Source of the DNA: an uncultured Bacteroidales bacterium
GTDB lineage: Bacteria > Bacteroidota > Bacteroidia > Bacteroidales > Bacteroidaceae
DNA: 64,000 bases
Reading direction: 5' to 3'
Assembly (NCBI GenBank): GCA_902779165.1
Contig: CACZAN010000017.1
Location: 62,001 to 126,000 of the forward strand
Positions 7,286-15,537 of the stretch are shown in pieces; position 1 is the first letter of the stretch; each line of letters opens with the position of its first letter. The notes beneath the pieces are model-generated. The model did not search any database. It was not told the origin of the DNA and saw nothing but the letters and a program-made list of their open reading frames with translations. The translations under genes and the position numbers were made by a program.

Positions 7286-8350
7286 TCAGAATGCGCTGGG
7301 CTTGAGATCGAGTCCAGCGTGTTCGTCTATGCCGAACATCAGGTTCATGTTCTGCACGGCTTGTCCGCTGGCTCCCTTCAGCAGGTTGTCGATGACGCTG
7401 GTGATGAGGAGCTTGCTATCGTGCTTTTCGACATGTACGAGGGCTTTGTTGGTGTTCACGACCTGTTTCAAGTCGAGGTCGCGGTCGACATAATGTGTGA
7501 AGGCAGCCGTCTCGTAGAACTGCTTGTAGAGTTTCACGATGTCCTCCTCGGGTACTTCGGGGTCGATGCGTACGACCTCCGTGCAGAAGATGCCTCGTGC
7601 GAAGTCGCCGCGGTAGGGGATGAAATCGACGGAGGCATTGAAGCCTGGCTGCAACTGTGCCAGTGACTGTCGGATTTCGGGCACATGCTGGTGGCGGAAT
7701 GCCTTGTAGATGCTCATGTTGCCGCTTCTCCAGGAGAAATGCGTTGTGGCGGCAGGCTTCACGCCGGCACCCGTAGAGCCGGTGATAGCATTGACCATGA
7801 TGTCATCGTGCAGCAGCCAGTTGGCAGCCAGCGGCAGCAGACCCAATTGGATGGCAGTGGCGAAGCAACCTGGATTGGCGACATGCTGTGCATTCTGGAT
7901 TTCTTTGCGGTTCAACTCGGGCAGCCCATAAATCCAGGAGAGCCCACCCCCGGCCCCTCCCCGGGGAGGGGTGACCGTTGAGGATGAAGCTGATGATGGA
8001 CTGTCTTTGCCCCCCTCACTGGGGAGGGGTTGGGGGTGGGCTTTCACTCGGAAGTCCTGTGCCAAGTCGATGATGCGCACGTTCTGGGGCACAGGATGCT
8101 CCTCGAGGAACTCTGCGCTCTTGCCGTGACCCATGCAGAAGAAGAGCACATCGACGCTTTTCAGTGGCAGGCGGTCGGTGAACTTCATGTCCGTCTCGCC
8201 CAGCAGTCCTTCGTGGACGTCGGTGAGCGGGTTCTTGGCGTTCGAGGTACTATGGACAAAGGCAATGTCTGCCTCGGGGTGGTGCAGCAACAGGCGGATG
8301 AGCTCCCCCGCCGTGTAGCCTGCGCCGCCGATGATTCCTACTTTTATCAT
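7286..8350 (-). CDS. argC: N-acyl-gamma-glutamyl-phosphate reductase
   Basis: 354 residues starting MIKVGIIGGAGYTAGELIRLL (NAD(P)-binding GxxGYxG), with the catalytic cysteine in HVANPGCFATAIQLG (Cys162) and YGLPELNR. Reduces the N-acyl-glutamyl phosphate in arginine synthesis; in Bacteroidetes the acyl group is probably succinyl. Start at 8350; the ATG overlaps the stop of the PspC gene (ATGA). Residues about 104-138 (HPQPLPSEGG ... TPPRGGAGGGLSW) are encoded by an inserted palindromic repeat, placed between the DLAQDFR and YGLPELNR motifs; this makes the protein about 30 residues longer than usual. The reading frame stays open, so it is probably functional. Confidence 0.93.
   Translation of the reverse strand: MIKVGIIGGAGYTAGELIRLLLHHPEADIAFVHSTSNAKNPLTDVHEGLLGETDMKFTDRLPLKSVDVLFFCMGHGKSAEFLEEHPVPQNVRIIDLAQDFRVKAHPQPLPSEGGKDSPSSASSSTVTPPRGGAGGGLSWIYGLPELNRKEIQNAQHVANPGCFATAIQLGLLPLAANWLLHDDIMVNAITGSTGAGVKPAATTHFSWRSGNMSIYKAFRHQHVPEIRQSLAQLQPGFNASVDFIPYRGDFARGIFCTEVVRIDPEVPEEDIVKLYKQFYETAAFTHYVDRDLDLKQVVNTNKALVHVEKHDSKLLITSVIDNLLKGASGQAVQNMNLMFGIDEHAGLDLKPSAF
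7941..8043. repeat. Palindromic repeat inserted in frame in argC
   Basis: Ends AGCCCACCCCC ... GGGGGTGGGCT are inverted repeats; inner palindromes CCCCTCCCCGGGGAGGGG and CCCTCACTGGGGAGGGG. About 103 bp, translated as a Pro/Ser/Gly-rich stretch. Confidence 0.8.
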
Positions 8351-8559
8351 ATACGGGTAATCAGATTTTGAGAATCCTGCTGAGGCATGATTATCCAGAG
8401 GATGACATATATGATGCCGCCGCAGAAGGCGGTGCCCACTGTCAGCACCACCCACAGCAGTCGCAGCAGTTCAGGGTTCCAGCCGAAGTATTCGGCAATG
8501 CCGCCGCACACTCCGGCAATCCACTTATTGCTGCTTGAACGTAACAGTCTCTTTTCCAT
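8347..8559 (-). CDS. PspC domain membrane protein
   Basis: 70 residues: KRLLRSSSNKWIAGVCGGIAEYFG matches the PspC signature, followed by one or two hydrophobic segments (LLWVVLTV ... GGIIYVILWIIMP). PspC proteins act in envelope stress signalling in proteobacteria; the role here is not known. It sits inside the arginine operon, nine bases after argG and overlapping argC by 4 bases, so it is co-transcribed with them. Confidence 0.85.
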   Translation of the reverse strand: MEKRLLRSSSNKWIAGVCGGIAEYFGWNPELLRLLWVVLTVGTAFCGGIIYVILWIIMPQQDSQNLITRI

Positions 8560-8567
8560 ATTTTATC

Positions 8568-9773
8568 TTATCTTTGTTCGTCTTTATGAATTCCGTAGTA
8601 CACGCGTAGCGGCGTGGAGAGCACCTTGATGAAGCCTTTGGCCTCGTCGGCAGTCCAGCCCGTCTGTGTCTCGCCGTATTCGCCGAGCTTGCTCTTGGTG
8701 AGGTCGTTGACGGAATCAACTCCCACGGTCTCGAAGCTGAAGGGACGCAGTCGCAGGATGGCCGTTCCCGTCACATTGCGCTGTGAGGAGGTGAGGAAGG
8801 CCTCGATGTCTGGCATCACGGGCTCCAGGTACTGGCTCTCGTGCAGGAACATGCCATACCAGTTGGCCACCTGGTCCTTCCAGTACTGCTGCCACTTCGA
8901 GAGGGTGGACTTCTCCAGCAGGCGATGGGCTTCGATGATGAGCTTGGGTGCTGCAGCCTCGAAGCCTACGCGCCCCTTGATGCCGATAATGGTGTCGCCC
9001 ACGTTGGCATCGCGGCCGATGGCATAGCTGGCACCGATTTCCTCGATGCGCTGTATGGCTTTCACGCGGTCGTCGAAGTGTTCGCCGTTGACGCCCACAA
9101 TCTCGCCCTGCTCGAACTGAATCTTCAGCAGGCTCTCCTGATCCTCAGCCGTCACATGCTTCAAGTAAGCCTCCTCGGGCAGCCCCTGAGTGGCGTCGAG
9201 CAGTTCGCCGCCGCAGATGCTGGTGCCCCAGATGCCTACGTTGTAGCTGTACTTCAGCTTGGCGAAGTCTGCGCTGAAGCCGTGGGCGTTGAGGTAGTCC
9301 ACTTCCTCCTTGCGCGTCAGTTTCTTGTCGCGCGTCAGGGTGATGATTTCCACTCCGGGAGCCATGACGAGGAAGGTCATGTCGAAGCGTATCTGATCGT
9401 TGCCGGCACCTGTGCTGCCGTGGGCGATGGCGTCTGCACCTATTTCTTTCGCGTAGCGCGCGATGGCGATGGCCTGGAAGATGCGTTCGCTGCTGACGCT
9501 GATGGGATAGCAGTTGTTGCGCAGCACGTTGCCGAAAATCATGTACTTCAGCGACTTCTCGTAGTACTCTTGGGTCACGTCGAGGGTTACGTACTTCGTG
9601 GCGCCCAGCTTGTAGGCATTCTCCTCGTTGGTCTTCAGCTGCTGGGCGCTGAATCCGCCCGTGTTGGCGCATGCAGCGTGCACTTCATATCCCAGTTCCT
9701 TTGCGAGGTACATCACCGTGTAGCTCGTATCCAAACCGCCGCTAAAGGCGACGACGACTTTCTTTTTTTCCAT
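8568..9773 (-). CDS. argG: Argininosuccinate synthase
   Basis: 401 residues starting MEKKKVVVAFSGGLDTSYTVMYL with the PP-loop ATP motif SGGLDTS, and HGSTGAGNDQIRFD, SICGGELLD. Joins citrulline and aspartate with ATP to give argininosuccinate. Start at 9773; an upstream in-frame Met at 9821 lies outside the conserved N-terminus. Part of the argR-GNAT-argG-pspC-argC unit. Confidence 0.95.
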   Translation of the reverse strand: MEKKKVVVAFSGGLDTSYTVMYLAKELGYEVHAACANTGGFSAQQLKTNEENAYKLGATKYVTLDVTQEYYEKSLKYMIFGNVLRNNCYPISVSSERIFQAIAIARYAKEIGADAIAHGSTGAGNDQIRFDMTFLVMAPGVEIITLTRDKKLTRKEEVDYLNAHGFSADFAKLKYSYNVGIWGTSICGGELLDATQGLPEEAYLKHVTAEDQESLLKIQFEQGEIVGVNGEHFDDRVKAIQRIEEIGASYAIGRDANVGDTIIGIKGRVGFEAAAPKLIIEAHRLLEKSTLSKWQQYWKDQVANWYGMFLHESQYLEPVMPDIEAFLTSSQRNVTGTAILRLRPFSFETVGVDSVNDLTKSKLGEYGETQTGWTADEAKGFIKVLSTPLRVYYGIHKDEQR

Positions 9774-9841
9774 TGTATATTGTTGTTTTGTTTTTGGTCT
9801 TATGGGGCTAATGGGCCTCATGGGGCTTATTGAGTATTTTC

Positions 9842-10519
9842 TTAATCTCTGAACTCCTGGCTATTCGTGATCTTTCCGTCCAGTCTGTTAATACGATTTA
9901 TGACCTCCTGCGGAATCTTGGCGGGCAGGTGCTCCTCGGGGTCGAAGAGCATGGCGGTGCAGATGCAGAACTTGCGGTTGCGCTCGCGCAGAACATTGAT
10001 GTTCACGCACCCCTCGCATCCCTTCCAGAACGCCTCGTCGTCCGTCAGGTCGTCGAAGGTTACAGGCAAGTAGCCCAGCTGTGTGTTCATCTTCATCACC
10101 GCCTTGCCGCTGGTGAGCGAGAAGATCTTCGCGTGCGGCCAGCGCGTACGCGCCAACGAGAATGTGAGGTCCTTGATTCTCTTGGCAATACCCAGTCCGC
10201 GGTACTTCGGATTCACAATCAGACCCGAGGTCGTCACATACTGCTTGTTGCCCCACGTCTCGATGTAGCTGAAGCCGGCGAACTCCGGCTCGGCAGGGGT
10301 GCCATCGGCATTCTGCTGCGATGCCAGCGCTATCACAGCCTTTGCCTCGCGCATCTTCGTAGCCACGTATTCATGTGTGCGCTTGGCAATACCCGTGCCG
10401 CGCACCTTGGCGGCCTCCTCGATGGTTTTCAGGATGGTGTCGACGTAGCGCTCATGGCTCTCGTCGGCCACCAGGATTTGGATTTCAGGGATTCCCTGAC
10501 TATTCTTTGTCTCTTCCAT
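9842..10519 (-). CDS. GNAT acyltransferase, probable N-acylglutamate (N-succinylglutamate) synthase
   Basis: 225 residues with a GNAT core: VTTSGLIVNPKYRGLGIAKRI (acyl-CoA loop of the R-x-x-G-x-G/A type) and IFSLTSGKAVMKMNTQLGY. It lies between argR and argG, as in Bacteroides, where the gene in this position (BT3761 in B. thetaiotaomicron) was assigned by fitness data as the N-succinylglutamate synthase that opens the succinylated arginine pathway. By position and family the same role is likely; the acyl donor cannot be read from sequence. Start 10519 chosen for the short leader after argR (the in-frame Met at 10546 would overlap argR). Confidence 0.75.
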   Translation of the reverse strand: MEETKNSQGIPEIQILVADESHERYVDTILKTIEEAAKVRGTGIAKRTHEYVATKMREAKAVIALASQQNADGTPAEPEFAGFSYIETWGNKQYVTTSGLIVNPKYRGLGIAKRIKDLTFSLARTRWPHAKIFSLTSGKAVMKMNTQLGYLPVTFDDLTDDEAFWKGCEGCVNINVLRERNRKFCICTAMLFDPEEHLPAKIPQEVINRINRLDGKITNSQEFRD

Positions 10520-10535
10520 AAGAGTTCTTCTGTTT

Positions 10536-11021
10536 TCAATAGTCAATACTTAACGTTTCAATCGCATTCAGCCGGTTCAGCAGCATCTGCCGGTTGGTGT
10601 CCTCGGCCATGACGATGAACACGGTGTCGTCGCCGGCCACTGTCCCCAGCACCTCCTGCAACTCCGCATTATCGATGTCGTAGGCCACGTGCGCAGCATG
10701 GCCTGGCGGCGTGCGCAGCACAGCCATGTTTCCGCTGAACTTCACGCTGAGCGCCCCCAGCCGGTTCATCTTCTGCACCGTCATGTGCGTGTCGCTCACG
10801 CGCTGATAGCGCCGCTTCTCGGGCAGCATATACACCTGCTCGCCCTCCTCGTTCGGCGCCTTGGTGATGCGCAGCTGTCGCAAGTCGCGCGAGAGGGTGG
10901 CCTGTGTGGTGGGGAATCCCGACCGCTCCAACTCTCTCAGCAGCTCCTCCTGAGTGCTCAGTTCCTGACTCGAGACAATCATCTTCACCACCTCGAGCCT
11001 GGTATTCTTGTTGATAATCAT
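10536..11021 (-). CDS. argR: Arginine repressor ArgR
   Basis: 161 residues with an N-terminal winged helix (QEELLRELERSGFPTTQATLSRDLRQLRI, the SR recognition helix) and a C-terminal oligomerisation/arginine-binding domain (VLGTVAGDDTVFIV, GDD motif). Represses arginine genes when arginine is present. First gene of its operon; the promoter is covered by a phased set of ArgR-like half sites at 11143-11208, so autoregulation of the whole operon is likely. Confidence 0.93.
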   Translation of the reverse strand: MIINKNTRLEVVKMIVSSQELSTQEELLRELERSGFPTTQATLSRDLRQLRITKAPNEEGEQVYMLPEKRRYQRVSDTHMTVQKMNRLGALSVKFSGNMAVLRTPPGHAAHVAYDIDNAELQEVLGTVAGDDTVFIVMAEDTNRQMLLNRLNAIETLSIDY

Positions 11022-11066
11022 ATCTCTTAGAGTGTTTTGAATCTTCTCGTAGCGTCAACGGGGTTC

Positions 11067-11109
11067 GCATCAGGCAGCGCCCACCGACTCTGCATCAGGC
11101 AGCGCCCAC
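11067..11109. repeat. Direct repeat in the argR leader
   Basis: GCATCAGGCAGCGCCCAC occurs at 11067-11084 and again at 11092-11109, inside the transcribed leader of argR. Function unknown; a recent slip duplication is possible. Confidence 0.8.
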
Positions 11110-11133
11110 GTCCCGCTTTCGCTAAATCGGCTG

Positions 11134-11208
11134 CAAAGGTATGCATAATCTTCCAAATATCCGCATAAAAACCCAAAAATTTTGCATAAATCCCCAAAAT
11201 AATGCATT
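11134..11208 (-). promoter_or_regulatory. argR operon promoter with phased ArgR half sites
   Basis: Minus-strand TACCTTTG (11134-11141) fits the -7 box. Directly upstream, GCATAA/GCATT half sites begin at 11143, 11163, 11184 and 11204 on the plus strand: 20, 21 and 20 bp apart, two helical turns each, the spacing of tandem ARG boxes. Confidence 0.65.
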
Positions 11209-11246
11209 CCCTTCCATGAACGGCTTGTTTTTTTCATACCTGAAGA

Positions 11247-11277
11247 ACCATTGTCATGTCCCGCTGGGGTTTTGTGA
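11247..11277. repeat. Fragment of the MITE-like repeat
   Basis: ACCATTGTCATGTCCCGCTG and the following GGGTTTTGTGA match the core of copies A and B (ACCATTGTCACGCCCCGCTG...) with few mismatches; the rest of the element is missing. The surrounding 11210-11490 shows nothing else I can name. Confidence 0.5.
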
Positions 11278-11491
11278 TTCATTTCCAAACTCCAAATAGT
11301 GCCCGCTCGGCGCAGCCTAATTTCAATTTTCAACTCCGTTGGCACGCAGATAGCTCCGAAGGGCTTTACGGCTATCTTCGGAGGCGTTTGGAGATAGCAG
11401 CGGGCGCGGAGGAGCATAGGTACCCTAAAAAGCATTCCGCTCGGCATCAATCCGACACTGGTGTTGCGGACTGTGTCTTTCCCTGTATAGT

Positions 11492-11689
11492 GTGGATTTC
11501 GTTTCTGAGATCCGTCAGGGCGAGCCTGCACAACGTGAACGTGCTGATGCGTGGCTTGTGGCTATCGTTCTGCAGGCTGTAGATGGGCTCAAAACCTCAG
11601 AATACTTGCAACAAATCGCTCGTAGGAATATTGAGGAAGAGATTACTATCGATGAAGCTTGTATATCCACGCAGGCCGTAAGGTCTTAG
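11492..11689 (+). pseudogene. Remnant of a Fic-family protein N-terminus (antitoxin-like module)
   Basis: A 65-residue frame with GTG start. Residues 1-55 (MDFVSEIRQGEPAQRERADA, then LQAVDGLKTSEYL and ARRNIEEEITIDEA) resemble, from memory, the N-terminal region in front of the Fic domain in Bacteroidales Fic proteins, including the ARRNIEGEIT inhibitory-helix-like stretch. After the DEA the similarity stops and a stop follows 10 codons later; no HPFxxGNGR Fic motif is present in the window. So this is best read as the left-over 5' end of a deleted gene, less likely a free-standing small antitoxin. Confidence 0.45.
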
Positions 11690-11717
11690 TGAGGTGATTT
11701 TTATTATTATAGAAGTG

Positions 11718-11751
11718 AAACAGGGGTGCAACTTGGTTGGCACCCCTGTTT
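11718..11751. terminator. Bidirectional hairpin terminator
   Basis: AAACAGGGGTGC and GCACCCCTGTTT, a perfect 12-bp stem with a 10-base loop, lies downstream of the Fic remnant (plus) and of the GH97 gene (minus). Confidence 0.85.
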
Positions 11752-11800
11752 CGTCTTAGTGTAGTGTGTAGTGTTTTTGAAATAAACTGCGGTTTTGCGA

Positions 11801-13750
11801 CTACTCGATGACGGCAGCGAAGCCGCCGTTGCGGGCCATCTTGATTTCCACCTGGCTGGCGGAGGTGACGGTCTGCTCCACGACGTTGTAGTGCATGGCC
11901 TGGTAGCCGGCATTGATGCCATCGACGAAGGCTTTCATCTTGAAGGACTGACCGGCAGGCAGGAAGTCGAGGCTAACCTTGACGGTCTTGTCCTCGTTGG
12001 TGCCCTGGATGGCTCCCACGAACCATTTGCTGCCGCTGCGGCGAGCAAGGACTTCGTATTCTCCCACCTTGGCGCCGAGGCAGCGGGTCTCGTCCCAGAC
12101 GACGGGCACACTGGCGATGTAGCGGGCGCAGTCCTCGTTCTGATAGTAGCGCGTGGGGTTGTCGGCCAGCATCTGCACACCGCTCTCGAGGACGACGTAG
12201 AGGGCCATCTGGAAGCAGCGGGTGCCCATGGCAGCGGAGTTCGGACGGCGCGAGGCATAGATGCCGGGCTGTGCGTTGAACATTCCGCCGGGAGTGAAGT
12301 CGGCTGCGCCCACGGCATTGCGGATGAAGGGGATATAGATGGTGTTGTCAGGCGGGCAGCCACCCATCTGTTCCAGTCCCTTCACGCCTTCGTAGGAGAT
12401 GAAGTTCGGGAAGCGGTATTCGAGTCCTGCGGGTGTGTAGGCTCCGTGGAGGTCGATGAGGAGGTGGTTGTCGGCGGCGGCCTTGACGATGCGCTCGTAG
12501 AAGTTCACCATCCACTGGTCGAAGTGGTCCATGAAGTCGATCTTCACGCCGGCGACGCCCCATTCTGCATACTTCTGGAAGAGGTCCATGTGGAGCTCAG
12601 CGGTGAGCCAGGGCAGCCAGAGGATGACGCCGACGCCCTTCTGCTTGCAGTAGGCGATAAGTTCGTGGAGGCGCAGGTCGTCGTTGCCGACAAAGGGATC
12701 GCGGGTGTTCTTGGCCCAACCCTCGTCGAGGAGGATGTACTCGATGCCATACTTGGCTGCGAAGTCTGCGAAGTAGGCGTAGGTCTCGTAGTTGCAGCCA
12801 GCCTTGAAGGTCACATCGGGACCGAAGGGGGTGGCTCCGTTCCACCACTCCCAAATGACTTTACCGGGCTTGATCCAGCTGACGTCTGCGAGTTCGCTCT
12901 TCGGAGCGAGCTGTGTGGGTACGGTCTGGGTGAGCAGGCCTTCGGAGTTGGTGATGACGACATAGCGCCAGGTGAAGGAGCGTGTGCCCTGGGTCTTGGC
13001 GTAATAGGGTGCTTCCTCGGTGACGTTGAAGCCGCGGTCGCCCTGCCATTCGTATTTCGCCGGGGCAGGGGGGAAGGTGCTCTCGATGGCGCCGTCGTCG
13101 GTGGGACGCAGGCAGAGGTGTGGATAGTCGCGCAGGTCGGTCTCGGCGATGAGCAGCTGCAGGTCGTTGTCACCAGAGAGCAAGGCAGGCGTGAGTCCGA
13201 ATTTCCCACCGGCTTTCCAGTCGGCAATACTCTGGTGGGTGTAGCCTTCCTCGCAGGAGGTGCGCCAGTTGCTGGGCTGCTGCACATGGGTCTGTGCGTC
13301 GAAGGCGGGACGCAGGACGAAGCGGTCCTCGGTGACCTCTACTTCTCCCTTCACCTTGGTCTGGAAACGATAGGCGACGGCGTTGTTCATGACGCGCAGC
13401 AGCAGGGTGCCGTTCTCGACGGCGACGGTAGCTTCGGTGTAGGCATTCTCGATGCTCGAGAACTTCAGGGGCACCACGGGCTTCAGGGTTTCTGTGGCGC
13501 TACGCTGCTTGACGCTGCCGGCAGTGACGCCTACGGCTTTGCCGCTCATCTTCATGCCGACGCGCTCCATTGTGTAGATCTTCTGTCCGCCGCGGCTGAC
13601 GGTCCAGCCGAGCTGTCCCTTCTGGGTGTTCAGCTCTACAACGATGTTGCCGTCGGGGGACTTCACCTGCACCGCTTTGGCGGCGAGGACGGGCGAGCTG
13701 ACTACTGCGGCGAGCAGGGCTGTCGCCAGGATTTTCTTCAGTTTTTTCAT
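11801..13750 (-). CDS. Glycoside hydrolase family 97 (retaining type, alpha-galactosidase-like)
   Basis: 649 residues, signal peptide (MKKLKKILATALLAAVVSSPVLA), N-terminal beta-sandwich, then the GH97 barrel (WEWWNGATPFGPDVTFK, YILLDEGWAKNTRDPF, GVKIDFMDHFDQW) and a C-terminal sheet. Asp405 in the GVKID motif matches the nucleophile position of retaining GH97 enzymes (Asp415 of BtGal97b); SusB-like inverting enzymes lack an Asp there. The probable acid/base is the Glu in FISYEGVKG. Predicted periplasmic exo-glycosidase on alpha-linked sugars; the exact sugar is inferred. Last gene of the EIIC-KduI-GH20-GH97 operon, 45 bases after GH20. Confidence 0.9.
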   Translation of the reverse strand: MKKLKKILATALLAAVVSSPVLAAKAVQVKSPDGNIVVELNTQKGQLGWTVSRGGQKIYTMERVGMKMSGKAVGVTAGSVKQRSATETLKPVVPLKFSSIENAYTEATVAVENGTLLLRVMNNAVAYRFQTKVKGEVEVTEDRFVLRPAFDAQTHVQQPSNWRTSCEEGYTHQSIADWKAGGKFGLTPALLSGDNDLQLLIAETDLRDYPHLCLRPTDDGAIESTFPPAPAKYEWQGDRGFNVTEEAPYYAKTQGTRSFTWRYVVITNSEGLLTQTVPTQLAPKSELADVSWIKPGKVIWEWWNGATPFGPDVTFKAGCNYETYAYFADFAAKYGIEYILLDEGWAKNTRDPFVGNDDLRLHELIAYCKQKGVGVILWLPWLTAELHMDLFQKYAEWGVAGVKIDFMDHFDQWMVNFYERIVKAAADNHLLIDLHGAYTPAGLEYRFPNFISYEGVKGLEQMGGCPPDNTIYIPFIRNAVGAADFTPGGMFNAQPGIYASRRPNSAAMGTRCFQMALYVVLESGVQMLADNPTRYYQNEDCARYIASVPVVWDETRCLGAKVGEYEVLARRSGSKWFVGAIQGTNEDKTVKVSLDFLPAGQSFKMKAFVDGINAGYQAMHYNVVEQTVTSASQVEIKMARNGGFAAVIE

Positions 13751-13795
13751 GTGTGTTAATTAAAAGTGGTTGTAGTGAATGATCAGTTTTTTCCA

Positions 13796-15502
13796 TTATT
13801 CTATCGAACGGCAGTAGGTTACTCCCAGTTTGTCGTAGAGCTTCTGCAGCTGGGGCAGACGTGCCTTGAAGCTCTCGAAGTTCTTCTGGTCGGGGTTGCA
13901 CCACTGCACCTCGCACATGGCGCCCAGACGGGGCAGCAGCTGGAAGAAGGCGTGCTCGGGGAAGGCCACGTGCTCTGTCCACAGGTTCGCCTGCACGCCC
14001 AGGATGCAGGTCTGTTCTTCTTCTGTCAGCTGGTCGGGGATGAGGGGCTCGAAGGAGTATATCTTGCTGCATGATACCTGGTAGCTGTCGGTGGTTTGGG
14101 GTTGCTTGCTGTAGTCCTTGAGCTGGGGATGGTCGATGTATGAGTAGACATTGGGGCTCATGATGACGCGATGGTGCTGCTTTGCAGCTTCGATGCCGCC
14201 CTTGGTGCCGCGCCACGACATCACGATGGCATTCTCCGTGAGTCCTCCGGAGAGGATCTCGTCCCATCCGATGATGCTGCGTCCGCGCGAGGCGAGGAAC
14301 TGCTCAATCTCGTGGTTGAGGTAGGTCTGCAGCTTGTTCTCGGCACTCTTGCCGTCCTGACTGCCTCTGCCTCCGGCTCCATCGTCCTTCGGGTCGCTGG
14401 TGAGTCCCAGTTCCTTGATCTTAGCCTGGCACTTCGGGCACTTCTGCCAGCGTTCCTTGGGGCATTCGTCGCCACCGATGTGTATGAATGGAGAGGGGAA
14501 GACGTCGCAGAGCTCGCCAAAGACGGTCTTCAGGAAGGTGAGCGTCTCGGGGTTGCCGCCGCAGAGCACATCGCGCATCACACCCCAGTAGGGGGCAACG
14601 GGGTAGGGGCCTCCCAGACATCCGAGGTTGGGGAAGACGTGGAGGGCTGAGAGCATGTGGCCGGGCATATCGATTTCGGGCACTACGTTGATGTAGCGTT
14701 CTGCGGCATAGCGCACGATGTCGCGACACTCGTCCTGGGTGTAGTATCCGCCGTAGGGAACGTTGTCGTAGATGCGGTGGTTGCCCGGGCCGATGACAGT
14801 CTTCTCGCGCACGCTGCCCTTCACGGCGAGGTCGGGCAAAGCCTTCACTTCGAAGCGCCAGCCCTGGTCCTCGGTGAGATGCCAGTGGAACTGGTTGCAG
14901 CCGTGCAGCGCCATGACGTCGAGGAACTGCTTGATGACATCTACGGTGAAGAAATGACGGCCACAGTCGAGCAGCACGCCGCGGTAGGTGAAGCGGGGCT
15001 GGTCGGCAATCTGCACGAAGGGCAGTTCTACAGAGGAGAGCTGCTTCACGGGCAGGCTCTTGCGCAGGGTCTGCACTCCACGGAAGATGCCTTCTGGCAG
15101 TGGACCGCGGATTTCGATGCCGCCGCTGCCCACAGTGAGGGTGTAGGATTCCTGCTGCTGGGGCGTCAGCTGCTGGGGCTGCTGTTTTTTCCTGTTCTTC
15201 TTAGATTTCTTGTCTGCCTGCGTTCCCAGAATGAGGCGCACAGCAGCCTTGGGGTCGCTGGGAGTCAGTGCCAGTTCCACACCCGTGGCTTCCTTCACCC
15301 ATTGCTGGAGGAAGGCGGCATTCTGCGCTATCTGCGGATTCTGGGCATCGTAGGCAATTCCCATTCCGGAACGGAGGGTGAAAAACTGAGTGGTATCGGT
15401 CTGCACGCTCTTGGGAAGCGGAATGATACGATAGTCAGCGCGCTGGGCAATGACCCAGGCGCTGACAAATATAAGTAATAGGCTGCTAAAGGTTTTTTTC
15501 AT
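13796..15502 (-). CDS. Beta-N-acetylhexosaminidase, GH20
   Basis: 568 residues with a signal peptide (MKKTFSSLLLIFVSAWVIAQ), a GH20b N-terminal domain (residues about 22-155) and the GH20 barrel: RGVLLDCGRHFF, QFHWHLTEDQGWRFEV, VPEIDMPGHMLSAL and the catalytic Asp-Glu pair in HIGGDECPKERW. Removes terminal GlcNAc/GalNAc. It has a Lys/Gln-rich stretch (about residues 97-113) in the N-terminal domain and a Gly-rich segment after the catalytic loop (DPKDDGAGGRGSQDGKS), both probably surface loops. Lies 35 bases after the KduI-like gene. Confidence 0.93.
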   Translation of the reverse strand: MKKTFSSLLLIFVSAWVIAQRADYRIIPLPKSVQTDTTQFFTLRSGMGIAYDAQNPQIAQNAAFLQQWVKEATGVELALTPSDPKAAVRLILGTQADKKSKKNRKKQQPQQLTPQQQESYTLTVGSGGIEIRGPLPEGIFRGVQTLRKSLPVKQLSSVELPFVQIADQPRFTYRGVLLDCGRHFFTVDVIKQFLDVMALHGCNQFHWHLTEDQGWRFEVKALPDLAVKGSVREKTVIGPGNHRIYDNVPYGGYYTQDECRDIVRYAAERYINVVPEIDMPGHMLSALHVFPNLGCLGGPYPVAPYWGVMRDVLCGGNPETLTFLKTVFGELCDVFPSPFIHIGGDECPKERWQKCPKCQAKIKELGLTSDPKDDGAGGRGSQDGKSAENKLQTYLNHEIEQFLASRGRSIIGWDEILSGGLTENAIVMSWRGTKGGIEAAKQHHRVIMSPNVYSYIDHPQLKDYSKQPQTTDSYQVSCSKIYSFEPLIPDQLTEEEQTCILGVQANLWTEHVAFPEHAFFQLLPRLGAMCEVQWCNPDQKNFESFKARLPQLQKLYDKLGVTYCRSIE

Positions 15503-15537
15503 CGATGTCTTAGGTTGTCAGGTAAGTAGGGGTCGGT

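Noticed and set aside
11070-11531. 153-residue minus-strand frame
   Set aside because: It crosses the argR promoter, a repeat remnant and the Fic relic; no domain, no ribosome site, composition not protein-like.
11795-13759. Long plus-strand frame opposite the GH97 gene
   Set aside because: Mirror of a clear enzyme gene; it arises from codon bias of the opposite strand. The same holds for 8841-9833, 33869-35671, 14657-15478 and 50028-51188.
14335-14395. Repeat insertion in the GH20 gene
   Set aside because: The Gly/Lys-rich loop has no palindromic arms like the other elements; probably an ordinary variable loop.
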